This document shows, piece after piece, positions 16,129 to 27,300 of a DNA stretch of 64,000 nucleotides. Both the position numbers and the translations under genes were made by a program. Source of the DNA: Dipylidium caninum (Eukaryota; Platyhelminthes; Cestoda; Cyclophyllidea; Dipylidiidae); contig QEYB01001385.1 of assembly GCA_017562135.1 (NCBI GenBank), positions 124,001-188,000 on the forward strand, in the 5' to 3' direction. Position 1 is the first letter of the stretch. Every line of letters starts with the position of its first letter. Below the pieces are notes generated by a model. That model had not been told where the DNA came from. It was given only the letters and a program-made list of their open reading frames with translations, and did no database searches.

Positions 16129-17995
16129 TGTGTCCGAATGAGAGGTCGAGTTTTCCAGTGAATTTTTTGATCTGCTTCGACTGAGAAGGCAAATCAAGTC
16201 GTGTTCGAGAAGAGGCTGTATCTTCCCTATGTCCCACTTCATTTTAGTTTAAGTTCAGTTTGGTGAAGTTCTCTGGACGAAACACAGTAAGACCAAATGA
16301 GTGGATGGTGCGGATGAATTTGATGGCATTCACCGCAGCGCGAAAGCCTTGGAAAATGATGAAAATAGATTTAGTGATAATGCAAATGTTAACTGTTTGA
16401 ACGAGATGAAACATCGGGTGTCATTCTCGGCATAAACCGTTCCTCACCTTCCTCTAACTTCGTGTCTTCCTCATCACCATTGCGGTCTTTCACACTGTGA
16501 ACAATGAAGATCACCAGTAGCTCAAACGACTCCTAACAAAGCAAAATCCCATTTTACACTTATTCTAGAGGGGATAAATCTGCACAGAAATACGACATGA
16601 CGTTTTTATTGTCTGTTTTAATCGTGACCGAAAGGCAACTTTCGGTGTATTAAACACAAGGTAACTGCGGATTAGACTTCCAAACACCGGGTTCCTTTCA
16701 CTTGACACATAAATCGGGTTATTTGTCTTCCAACGGTTGTCGCCCCCAAAGGAGTTCAACTCTAATCTGTGACCGTTGCGACAATGCTCTGCTCATAAGC
16801 ACCATCCCGAATGTCAAGTTGTTACTCCTGTATGGGAGAGTGGGAAATGAAGCACCACCATGTCTAGAAACACCCCCATTGCCAACTTCTTGTTTAGTCA
16901 CCATCGCGGGTTGCCGCGTTGTTCGGGAAGTAAGTTATACCTGCAGCTGGGACGTTTCTGGAAGAAGCCACTCTCTCGAGGCTTTTGACAGTCATTTGCC
17001 TTGTCAACACTCACACCAGAAGTACAAAATCGGTGGGTGAAAGGCAACCACCCACACCCTCCTCATTCTTCTTCTCTGTCATCTTAACAGCGTCTATTTA
17101 GCTCTTATGCCCAGACAAGTTGTTGAACGACAGGGTTTCCGAGAATGACTTAACCAGCATCCACGTATAAGGCCTTTTCGACTCGTCTAGTTGTACTTCC
17201 TCCTCCCACTATCCTTGATCGTAAATTTAGTGTCTTTGTTATATTCTTACACCTTAATATTCCCTCCATAAAGAATGGAGGAGAATGGACTATCCAGCCC
17301 TTTCGCCATTTTGAGACGTTATTAGCTGCCTCCTGTTTACCTTCATACGACAATCCTTGTAATTCCCCTATGTTGTGGGAGACTCGAAATCGCCTACTTT
17401 TAAGTTTATTGCCTCTACCCACCGCAGCCGTGGTCGTCGCTGCCTCGAATTCCTGCTGTTATACCCCAGAGTTGGAAAATTGCATTATCCTCCACTTCCG
17501 AGTCGGCGTTTCAAGCACGGACTTGCTAAAGTCTTCTCCACCGGTCCACCGTGTGCATTCACTGACTGACGCACACAACAGATAGGCTTCCTTTATTTAG
17601 ATTTCGTTAAATAGGCCCCGTACAGGCAAAATGCAAAGTGAGGTCGTAGGTGATGCTGGGGGGTATGGGATTTCGCAAAATACTCCCTCGTGGGAGAGTG
17701 GAAAGGACGATGGTGACAAAAAGAAATGAAGGGAATCCGAACACCATCTCTCTACGCAGTGGCCCAAGATGTTCGCTCCTACCGAGTAGAAGTGAATGAA
17801 TGCATTTCCTTCGCTTGTCTACATATAAAAGCCCTATACCCAGCTACCAGCATCTCAGTAATGGCATCGGCTTCAAGAGCACCTGTTGTCTACGTGAACA
17901 ACTGACAAGCAAAGTCTCTGCCTCACCGAACATATTTGTTTTTCTAAAGACATGTTTTGTGTGCATGTAGAGCTCGGCTTTTCTGAAAAGAACAG
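16129..17995. other. Gene-poor stretch, no exon supported
   Basis: No recognisable gene. An open frame on the plus strand around 17,375-17,569 has no family motif and no splice partner, so I do not call it. Confidence 0.45.
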
Positions 17996-18019
17996 GTGTG
18001 TGTGTGTGTGTGTGTGTGT
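17996..18019. repeat. (GT)n microsatellite
   Basis: An uninterrupted GT dinucleotide run of 24 bases, immediately after a CAGGTG hexamer at 17993-17998 that it partly overlaps. Confidence 0.9.
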
Positions 18020-20132
18020 AAGTGTTTGTGTGCGTGTATTTAGAACTAAATGGCAGCAGCAGCAGTTGTTACTCCCTCGCCTGATCACTTGTTTAAGGTC
18101 GCCTCTGCTGCAGCATCAAAATACCCGACACCTTGGCAGTGGTGGCAAGACCTCCCACCCGAAACCCAGTGGGATTGTGTGATTCTGCCTTCCGTAAGGA
18201 AGGGAGCGTGGTAATTATCGCCTTGTCTCATTTTACAACACAATCAGCCCACATGTAGTCGTTATGCAGCTGAAAGATTGAGGAAATGCGTATGGCTGAG
18301 AAATGCAGAGGGCGAAATTGATCTCCCTCTGGAACTAACCTGATCAACTATTTCTAATGAAGGGTTAAAATTGCAAGCGGTCTCTCGTCTTCGGATTAGA
18401 GGAATGCCAGTTTAGTTGATTGGCTGAAATCAGGAGGCAATTCTGAAGCTGTGGGAAGAGACGACTCCAAGTCGAACGAAATCATGAAATCCCCTTCATG
18501 AGCGGTAGACCGAAAAGGGAAGCACAGTCATGTAATTCCCTCTTTCTTATTTTCAAGCCCCTCTTCCGACCCTCCTTTTCTCACTTCCTGTCCAGCCTGG
18601 ACTCCCCGCTCCGCTGACACGCGATATCACCTGTTGTTGCTCTGATTAGTGTGTTCGTATGCGAGGGTGGAGGGTGGAGGAACCCACGGCGTCCTCCCCC
18701 CCCCGAAACAGGTGACGCGTCTCTCCAATCCCAGTAATCATCATGCCATTCGCCACCGTCGACAGCGGCATTCCATCCATCCATCCGGGAGCCTCGACCT
18801 CCGCCCATCACTACTGTCAAGGCTACTTCCATCATCCCATGATATTTTGGCATTTTTTCAAGCGCCAGTTCAAAGGCAGGCCCTGATGTTCCCTTTTGCC
18901 TGTTCCTCCACAATTAATGTCCGCTGGAATTTGGGCATTTTTGGTGTGCACCAGTGGGTGCACCGATTAAAACGCCTCCGCCATCTGTATGTTCCTCCCG
19001 TGTACCACCAGGTACACTTAAGTTCTCCTCTCGCATGTTTCTGTCGAGAGATTTTGACCATTCGTTAGTAATAAGCCAGTCGCTGTGGAGGCAAAGGAGA
19101 ACCATCTCTCGTTTGATTGAATTTAGCCCCCAGATGTCCATTCTTTCTCCTGCACATCTGGTGTTCGACGAGGGTCGACAGTCAAGAGGTGCGAAATCAC
19201 AGGAGGATGTCAACGGATACACTGAAGTTTGACTTCGCCAACCTTAGATACTTGATAACTTTTCTCGTGAGGTTTTAACAATTTTGACAGCAAATTTTGC
19301 CTGTGAAGGAGAAACGCAGTCGCAAGTCGGTGAATGGGACGCCACTCGTTCTCGTAAATATGACCGTAGTGTAGAAGTTTCCACAATTCTGTCCCGTCCC
19401 ATGCGATTCTGCAATCCGTCTAAGATGAATAAATCGGTACTCCCACAAATTTTATGTGAAAAGATGGACCGAGGATCATCAACTGTTCAGTGTTTCGAAT
19501 TTCACACATCTCTAGGGAGAAGTTGTTGCGTAAGCCACAAATCCGCGATCGTCTTTCATCAGTATTCGGGTAGAAGGGTCAGAACACGCACCTTGTTGAT
19601 CGGCGCCCAAAGTTGTCATTTTTCTCAAAAGGTTTGAGAAGTGCCTTCGCCTACGCCTGACGCGTCAATTAAGGAGCCAACGTTTTTGACCACTCAGACA
19701 AGCGGATTGTGAGGCATACAAAGTTGGTGTTTTTATTTGTGGAATTTCATTTGGGAAAGCCACCACGCCATCAGACTTGGGCCACATTTTTGATCACCAC
19801 TGAAATTGAAAGAGTGGCAGGCTTAAATTGTATCCTTCTATTCCCCGAGATGATTTGTTTGGTCTGAAGTCTGGTCGGACGAGAATTTTGTCTAACCATT
19901 TGGTGGCCACTTGCTAGTTAGTTTCACAGTGGTTGGCAGGAAGTGAAGGTAACGAGACCTGACGATGGAAGGAGGCAGAGAAAAAGAGGGAGAGGAAGAT
20001 GTAGAGGTAGAGGTAGAGTGAGAGAGAACGAGAGTGAGGTGGATATGATGGGAAAAAAGCACGTGGGCAAACAGAAACAGCCGTCGCAAACGGTCATTAG
20101 TTGGGCCCTCCGTGCCATCCAGCCACCCATCA

Positions 20133-20152
20133 ACACACACACACACACACAC
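20133..20152. repeat. (AC)n microsatellite
   Basis: Ten uninterrupted AC units in a GC-richer gene-poor stretch. Confidence 0.9.
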
Positions 20153-20520
20153 CAGCCTGCACAAATGTGTTGTCAATGGAGGAAGGCCCAGGAATTCCAG
20201 CCAGACACATGAGCTGCTACTTCTACAACGACTGCTGCTATTGCTGTTGTATCTGCGCAAATGCGGTGTAACAATTGTTCTTGCCCGTCACTGCCCCTTC
20301 GCTCATGTTTCACGTCCGTGTAGGTAAGAGAAAAGGGGCGTGGGTGTGCGAAGCTGGAACAGGTGACGCCCCAAAATTCCCTCCACCAGCCCTTCCCGCC
20401 CCAAGGACACACAGGTGTGCGGGTGTGTGTTCAAGTTGTGTAGGTTCGGTTGCTACTGCTACTCTCTCATGACTACACGGGTCTGGCTTTTTGCACAGGG
20501 AAACAGCGATTAACAGCTGG

Positions 20521-20600
20521 CACCCTCCACCTCCCTCCCTCCCTCCTTGCCTCCGTCCCTCCTTGCCTCCGTCCCTCCGCCCCTCGCCCTCCGCCTCTCT
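20521..20600. repeat. CCTCCCT-type polypyrimidine tract
   Basis: About 80 bases of almost pure C/T built from CCTCCCT and CCTCCGT units. The purine strand has runs that could form triplex or quadruplex structures. No coding content is evident. Confidence 0.8.
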
Positions 20601-20702
20601 GTCGGCGTTACCCGGGCTGGGGCATAATGCCTACACTGGTGGAGCAGAATGAAGAGAGACACAAAGTCTTGCGTCAAGTTGAAATGCTAATTATTATAAT
20701 AA

Positions 20703-20933
20703 CAATGTCATTACACACATGCGTACAAAATTGCGACTGAAATTGCCTCAAGTGGGGAAGGTTGGAAGACTTATATTAGCCAAGCTTTCCATACCGTCAG
20801 CAAGGGCAAATCGACTCCTTCCTTGGAGGAGATCAACTTCGTGGGAGGCAAGGTGGCTGAAGGGGAATCTGTTGACAGCCTGTCGGTGGATGCAATTGTG
20901 GATGTTGTTAAGGCGAAATACAAAAAGGCATAG
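20703..20933 (+). CDS. Unrecognised open segment, possible terminal exon
   Basis: I do not recognise this. The frame is open from just after a TAA (20700-20702) to TAG at 20931-20933, without an ATG. If it is an exon, likely acceptors are the AG before 20753 or one before about 20767. The translated part has ordinary protein composition and contains EEINFVGGKVAEGE and SLSVDAIVDVVKAKYKKA before the stop, unlike the proline/serine/leucine-rich chance frames around it. No partner exon with a good donor was found; an upstream frame starting MPTLVEQNEERHK (from about 20,627) is possible but has only a weak GT donor. It could be chance. Confidence 0.3.
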   Translation, partial: QCHYTHAYKIATEIASSGEGWKTYISQAFHTVSKGKSTPSLEEINFVGGKVAEGESVDSLSVDAIVDVVKAKYKKA

Positions 20934-21386
20934 GAACTTTCGTGGTCAGGCGGGCCGATGCGCTCGTGTGTATGGAGTTTCAACTCCCAATTGTTCAAAA
21001 GGCTCGAATCAATCACAATCTTCTCTTCGTACACCCTTTTATGGCCCTCTTTTTCAATTAAGCCTATAAATTATGCACTGAGGTGCAGCAGGCAAGTCCA
21101 GGTGCCCCTCCACGCCTCCCGCTGTGTGTGTGCCAGCATGTAAGCTGCGTTTGTGTGTGATGTCCACAGTCAGGTGGTTGAAACAGTTGCCGAAGCACCT
21201 CTCTCCCGCCCTACGTGTCTCCCTCTCGTCTTCACTTGCCCTCCCTCACTCTCTCGCTCTCATTCTTTCCCTCTCTCCTCCCTCTCACGAAGGTGCAAAC
21301 CCACACACATACCCACAGGTGTGGGCATACGAAGCCTTCATCCCCCCTCGCCGCTTCCCCTTCCCCTCCTACTCCCGCGCTCGACT

Positions 21387-21408
21387 AGCCAGCCAGCCAG
21401 CCAGCCAG
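21387..21408. repeat. (AGCC)n short tandem repeat
   Basis: About five and a half tandem AGCC units, a simple sequence close to other microsatellites. Confidence 0.8.
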
Positions 21409-21512
21409 CTAGCTTGGCAGGCACTTAGCCATTATATTCCGTGGCATCTTGTTCACCCACGTCGGCGGGGCACGTCGGGAAAAAATAACCGGTAGGGTGC
21501 ATCTTTCGCCAA

Positions 21513-21513
<1 letters not shown>

Positions 21514-21543
<30 letters not shown>
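21514..21543. repeat. (CA)n microsatellite
   Basis: Fifteen uninterrupted CA units, the longest dinucleotide repeat I noticed in the window. Confidence 0.9.
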
Positions 21544-21544
<1 letters not shown>

Positions 21545-22698
21545 CCGTGGGCGCTGGACAACGCCCTGTGTCTGCCGCGCTCAGGGTGGCGACGTTACAC
21601 AATTTTTGATTACTTAAATATGCGCATTTTCCCATCTGATTCGCTTCGGGGCGGTTCATTCATGACTGAGTAGAAGTGGCTAGACAGACCTTCGATGCAC
21701 AACGAACAAGGCGAATGATACGGCAAGTTGCCTCCATCTTTCCTAAGTTGACTCCAAGACTCAAAAGAGATGGGATCACTGTAGCCGATCCCCAAACCCA
21801 CCACCAGAGCTGGGCAGCACCTACACTTCACCAAAATTAACTTTACTGAAATGCAAACTTCACAATTTTTAGTAATCATTAGACTCTAACTCCGATGAGG
21901 CCTGTTAACTCATTCGTATTGCGTGACGTCGAAACACCATAAGCATAATCGTGAAAAAAATGGCCTAGAAGACAGTTGCAAGGGTTTACTGTCCTCATGT
22001 TACGTCTTTACGAGATTTTACGATACCCAAAATAGGCAATACATTTAGCGGACGCCGTGATTCAAACTATCTCAGCAGATTGGGGAGGCTATAGGGTTAA
22101 TGTCATCGACCAAAGGTGCCGAATAATTCCAAAAGCAGTCAAGTCCGTATAATCGGAGACACATATGATTAGTTGACTGAGTTCCAGGGCAAAATGTGGT
22201 CGATGGCATTAGTATCGTCACTAAAATGTTCTCTTTGGCTAACCTCTGGAGGAAATTATAGACGAATTGGGTAGTATTTCCAAAAGGTGTTGAAATCGAG
22301 ACGTAAGCTTTTACAACGACATTCTTATAACCAATGCCAAGTAAGTGAAATTTTCGGTTCAATGTCGGGGCGCCGTAGTTGTGGTGGGAGCTACTTCGAC
22401 TTTTAGGTACACCATCGCGACGGGGCCATTAAGATCATTCCGTTCGGGGAACCATTCCGGTGAGCGACGGGCAAGTCGCAATCACTTCATCGTATATATC
22501 AGCGGTTAAGATGGGGTCTCGAGTAGCCTAGCAGCCTTGGCATTGTTCTCAGGCGACTTCAATCCTCTGTAATCCCCAGACCACTGCCCGACCCCTTGAT
22601 TGATCCGTAATAAACAGGTATGACATAATTGTTCAGCATGGAATTTCTTCAGAAAGCCTTTCCTCCCATCCTCTCAAATATCATGTCACAGACAAAGC
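21544..22698. other. Region just downstream of the Snail-like gene
   Basis: The part nearest 22,698 should hold the 3' untranslated sequence of the minus-strand Snail-like gene. No coding exon is supported. An open frame on the minus strand at 22,072-22,362 has no recognised motif. Confidence 0.4.
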
Positions 22699-24373
22699 TT
22701 AGGAGAAAATCGACGTCGGTGTCCACTGAAATTTAGACGATTCGATTTGTGGCGACGATGATTTTGGCGTTAGGACACTTGGAGTGGACGTCGGTGGCAC
22801 GGTTGGAGGAGGCGAACCAGTGGATGCTTGAGCAGGGCATCCCCAACGGGCATGCTTGGTTAGGAGACCCATTCTGGAGAAGGTCTTGCCACACTCCTCA
22901 CAGCGGTATCGTTTCACTTCCGAGTGCGTTTGCATATGCGCCCGTAGATTCGAACGGTCAGCGAAAGCCCGCTGACACACTCGACATGCAAAAGGTTTCT
23001 CGCCTACAGCAAGTTAACACAATTAAAAGCGCGGCAGACTAGTGGGAGAGAAGGATGTCTGAATTGAAACACACCTGTATGCGTGCGCAAATGACCATTC
23101 AAGAGCCACATGCGCGAAAATGCCTTCCCACAAATGTTGCATTTGCAGGGTAACGTATGCGTCCGAATGTGCATCTTCAATGCTGACATGGAGTAGTAAA
23201 TCTTGGCACAGACGTGACAAGTGTACTGTCGTGAAGCGGTCGACGAAGAGGGCGAGGGGGACGGCAATTGTTCATCAGGATCCGGACTTTCCGGGGACGG
23301 TGGAGTGAGTTGCCCACTCTCAGCGACGGAGCAATGATTCTGATGTCTCTGCAGTCCTGTCTTTGTGACATAGCTTCGACCGCAGTTGATGCATTCGAAG
23401 CAAGTCTTTGTCGGACGCGTGTTTTCGTCCGGAATCTGGCCGAGGAGATGGGGGATGGAGAATTTGTCATATTTTGGGGGTTTTTCCTTTGAAAGATCCA
23501 TGGGAGGCTGCTGGTGCATTGAGTGGTTGGGCTGAACAGGGGGCAGGAATGCAAAGGGAAGCCACGGTGGTTGCGGTGGCGTATTTTGAAGATTCTCACA
23601 GGAAACATTCTGGAATGATGGCGGTGAAGTATTTCCGGATTCGCCGTCGGCTTAAGTGAAAGGGAGGGAAAATAAAAGTCGGAGTACCGTAAAACCTATA
23701 ATCGGCAGAGATGTCGTGGATTGTCGTAAAGTGGCGTGGGAAGTGGAATTTGTGGTCCCACGAGAGAGTGAAAAATTACTGGCTGACATTCGTTCCCCCT
23801 CATCACAATTCCACTTTAATTGGCTGATCTGATCCCGAAGTTAGCCCTTCTGCGCTACGATTTTGTGGGACAAACTAGGGGGAGGTGATTAAACGGTTTG
23901 GTGAGACCGGTTGTCACCTAAGCACAGGTGCGGCTGGAATTTGCATGGCAGGTGGTCCCGACGGGAGTACCAGTTCAAACATCTTGCCCCCTTCCCTCTC
24001 TCCGGTCTAGACAGGTTTTGAGTCGCTGCTCTAACTCACAAATCTCAACCTTATCGGCAGATGGTCGCATCCCGAAGTGATGTTCTCCATATGCTCCTCG
24101 CTTTCCAACCGCAAAAATATATTCATTCAACTCACCCGCCGGTCTTGGCACGACTGGATTGTCCACAGGCTGTGAAGGAGGCCTTTGAGAGAGGATTGTC
24201 AAGGCATGCTGCAAAAGGGATGAAGCACAGAGCCTTTTCTGGAGAGCTGCTTCATCCGTCTGAGAAGAGGGGCTGACGAATGGGAAGGCATTGTTCCATA
24301 TCATCTGAAAGACATCGGATCGTTCGAGTCTGATGGCAGGTACAAACTCGTTGGGCTCAAAAGCCGACCACAT
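22699..24373 (-). CDS. Snail-family C2H2 zinc-finger transcriptional repressor
   Basis: Snail proteins are nuclear repressors that bind CAGGTG E-boxes and control mesoderm, neural and cell-migration programmes. Exons (minus): 24373-24136, 23650-23075, 23003-22699, joined in phase 1 at both introns, about 372 residues. Five zinc fingers are visible. Finger 1, CINCGRSY...HQNHC (about 166-187), has the family's C2HC ending. Finger 2 is [21 protein letters not shown] without its last H (about 224-244). Finger 3 is [25 protein letters not shown] (about 250-270). Finger 4 begins [17 protein letters not shown]. Finger 5 begins [17 protein letters not shown] and ends in C. The intron at 23074-23004 splits the THTG/EKPF linker. 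[13 protein letters not shown] and FSRM.LL.KH point to Snail/Slug rather than Scratch. PMDLSK (about 129-134) fits the CtBP-binding motif P-x-D-L-S-x-K. The start [10 protein letters not shown] is the first in-frame ATG; no N-terminal SNAG motif is seen, so a missed upstream exon is possible. Confidence 0.93.
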
Positions 24374-27300
24374 TTTGCTGTGGCCAAGTGCAGCCGCAGT
24401 CGTACAATTTATAACTGATACCCTGTTTCGTGCGGCACATTTAACCAATCACGTGACAGCTGCCTGCTAATTGGATAGGTCGAACGGAGTTATGCGCGCA
24501 TATGAGCTTACGCTATATTATTGTCCAATCGGCAGTTTGGCTGACACCTTGTCATCGGGAAGCCGCTATTCAACAGAATTTAAAGCTAAAAATTACATCA
24601 ACAAGAACATATTTTTCGTTACTTACTAATATACACAAATCTGAGACCAGTGGGAGGTCAACCATGCATTCGATTTCCCGCTTTTAGATAGTGCGCGTTT
24701 CTCAGGAAACGAAGTAAACGCAGACAAAATTGGTGCACCAGTTGTAACATGTTTATTGCGGTGTTGAAAGGCTCATATGTGGCTCCTCGTTTGATTCGCT
24801 CTTCACCTAAAGGAGACCGGAATTTGCAGTGTCCCATTGGACACACGATTTCAAGGAAACAGTTATTGTAAGCTATTACACGGTGGAATTAATACATCTC
24901 CGGTGTGAGAACTCTGGTTAAATATGAGGAACGCAACATGCATGTCAAGATTGTGTCGAAAATTTGAATCGTTTATTACCCCTAACTTCGTTGTAGCCAT
25001 GTTCGCTTACTTCGTGATTTTTAGTAAAAGTGATTGAAATCCCCCCAGGAACTACCAATTTCTTGAATCTGTTAAAACTAATGCGAGGAACAGAGAGAAT
25101 AACTGAGGTATTGCCTTCACCTGTTTTCCAATTTCCGGTTAAATAAGCTTCATTTACCATCCATCAAGGGGAAGATGCTCCCCTACACTACCGATTAAAT
25201 GAGTTAGCCAAAACGTGGCTCTTGTGAAGGCTAATGCGAGGAAATAATGTGGCAAGATGCGAAAAAATACATTTCCCCTTATTAATTATTTGCTGAATTC
25301 TAACTTTGGACCGAAGAATAAAAGCTTTACACTAAGCAATTTGGGCCTTATTTGAAACAGTGTACAGTTAGCATAATGAGGTCAAAAGGTGTCAATGGCA
25401 TCGCTGGAATTTCACAGTTGGGCGCACACACTCATACCGAGGGGCGGCCTTCTTTTAATGTCCCACATCATAGAGAGCACCGGAGAGGAAGGGAGAGGGC
25501 GAGAGAAAGGAACAGCTGACGCCGCTAATGCATTTGTGTGTGCATGTGTGTGGTGCGTTAGTTAATGCAACTACTTGGGATCACCCCTCTCCATCCGTCC
25601 CCTTGCATGATCGACAACACAAACTGGGTGATCAGCGGTGGCAGACAAGGGGGGAGTTTATGGGGTAGGATTCAAGGTGAACTGAGGTTTCTCCTCCCTT
25701 TACCAATTGAAATGAAAACACAGCTATGCTGCGCCCATTAGCGACATTTTAAGTAGCCTCTGCGAAGAAATATTGAGGCAAATATATGTCAGTGACAATT
25801 ATTTAACTTGCAATAGACTTTTGTTAAAAAAATCACTGATGCTCCGTTATTCCGCGCATTCTTTGACCAATCCCTCATCTCTCTTTCCGCAGATGCTTTC
25901 TAGTTATCATCTGTGAAGTTCCTTTTTCACCGTGAGATTTTGGTTTTCCTCTTTTAGCCATGGTATGAGGCCGTGGAGGGACCATAGTGACCTCATACGC
26001 CATCTGTTAAGACCTCCAGCTAACTTCAAACTCGCCTTGAAAAATCCGGCGCGCCTACAGTTAACTTTCAACTTCCATGTCAAATCGAAATATGTCGGAT
26101 ACAATAATGATTTCCTCTACTAAGAATAAATTCAAAGATTGTATTCAGGCAAAAAAATTACAAGCCTATCAACGTGACATCACCTTTTGTTCGTAGGAAC
26201 CTGTCGGCAGGCAAAAGTGGACGAAGGAAAGACCGTTAGCGTTGAGCTTTATCAATTGATATCAAAGTAACCTTTTCAGCTTGTGCTCAGTGTTATTAAT
26301 GCCTTGAAAGCTTCATCTCTGCCTTAATTTTACAGTCCTCTCCCACGGCCGTTTTATCTCGAGGTAAAAGGGAGTGAAGCCAAAAGAAGTGTCGTGATAA
26401 TTTTGTCGGAGCGCTGATTTGTGTAAGCTTGTTGAGCTCCTCAAAGTTAGCATGATCTCGTAATGTCGTCATTGTTAAGGGGAATATCAGCGACGTGGTG
26501 GATTTGATGCTACTTTCGTTGTCGTTTCCTCCTTCCTTTTAATCATCTACCTCTGGCGCCAGAAATACTAAAACCATTTTGACATCCTCATCCCCGTACC
26601 CATCTCAATCGGCCCAAAAGAGAGTGGAGTTATGTGCAGACAACATTCTTGGTCACTTTCATTTATGGAGGGTGTAGATACAAAATAGGGGTGGCCAGTC
26701 GTCCAGGTCCCGAATATCATGGAACTCCCTGTTTACCATATATTCTGACCAGGCCATGATCATTATTTCCGACCGGAAAAGTCATTCATGCTCGTTATCA
26801 CGACGGCAAATCCACGGCCCTTTGGAGACCCCCATATTGTCCCGTCTTCTGTAGATATCTCGAAATCCCCGCTGCCTAAGTGTGATTCCTTCAAGGCTCG
26901 AAACTACTCACGAATGCAGTGAAGTTCCAAATATCTTCATTTATCTCCCTCGAAGGAGTAATAACTTGCCTGCAATGGCAACTGGGTAACTCGACATTGA
27001 AGAGATTTAACTCTGGAGAGGGCGATTATCAAAGTGGTGGTTACTCGGATGAAGGGCGAGAGGGAAATGGCTGCTGACCACTCATCCTCTGCACTCCGTT
27101 TTTTCCGAACAGTCGGCTTTCGAAAGTGCACTTCACTGCGCCCATCTGTCATGGCCACGGGGACGAAGATCAACGGATTAACACCCCAGCCTCAGTCGCA
27201 ATTTCGCCCCACGTATTTGTCCCATTTCGATTAGGTAGGTTTGCTGCAATTCGGATGCGTAAATATGAAGAGAGAGTTCATTTTTCAAGGTGAGAGCATC

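Noticed and set aside
17375..17569. Open frame on the plus strand encoding an arginine- and leucine-rich peptide
   Set aside because: No known motif, no good splice partners, and frames of this length are common by chance in this GC-richer interval.
20133..21543. Regularly repeated short units considered as a CRISPR-like array
   Set aside because: They are dinucleotide and tetranucleotide microsatellites without unique spacers, in a eukaryotic genome.
22749..24276. Long open frames on the plus strand opposite the Snail-like exons, and shifted minus-strand frames
   Set aside because: They are shadows of the zinc-finger exons; only the frame with ordered C2H2 fingers and consistent splice phases makes sense.
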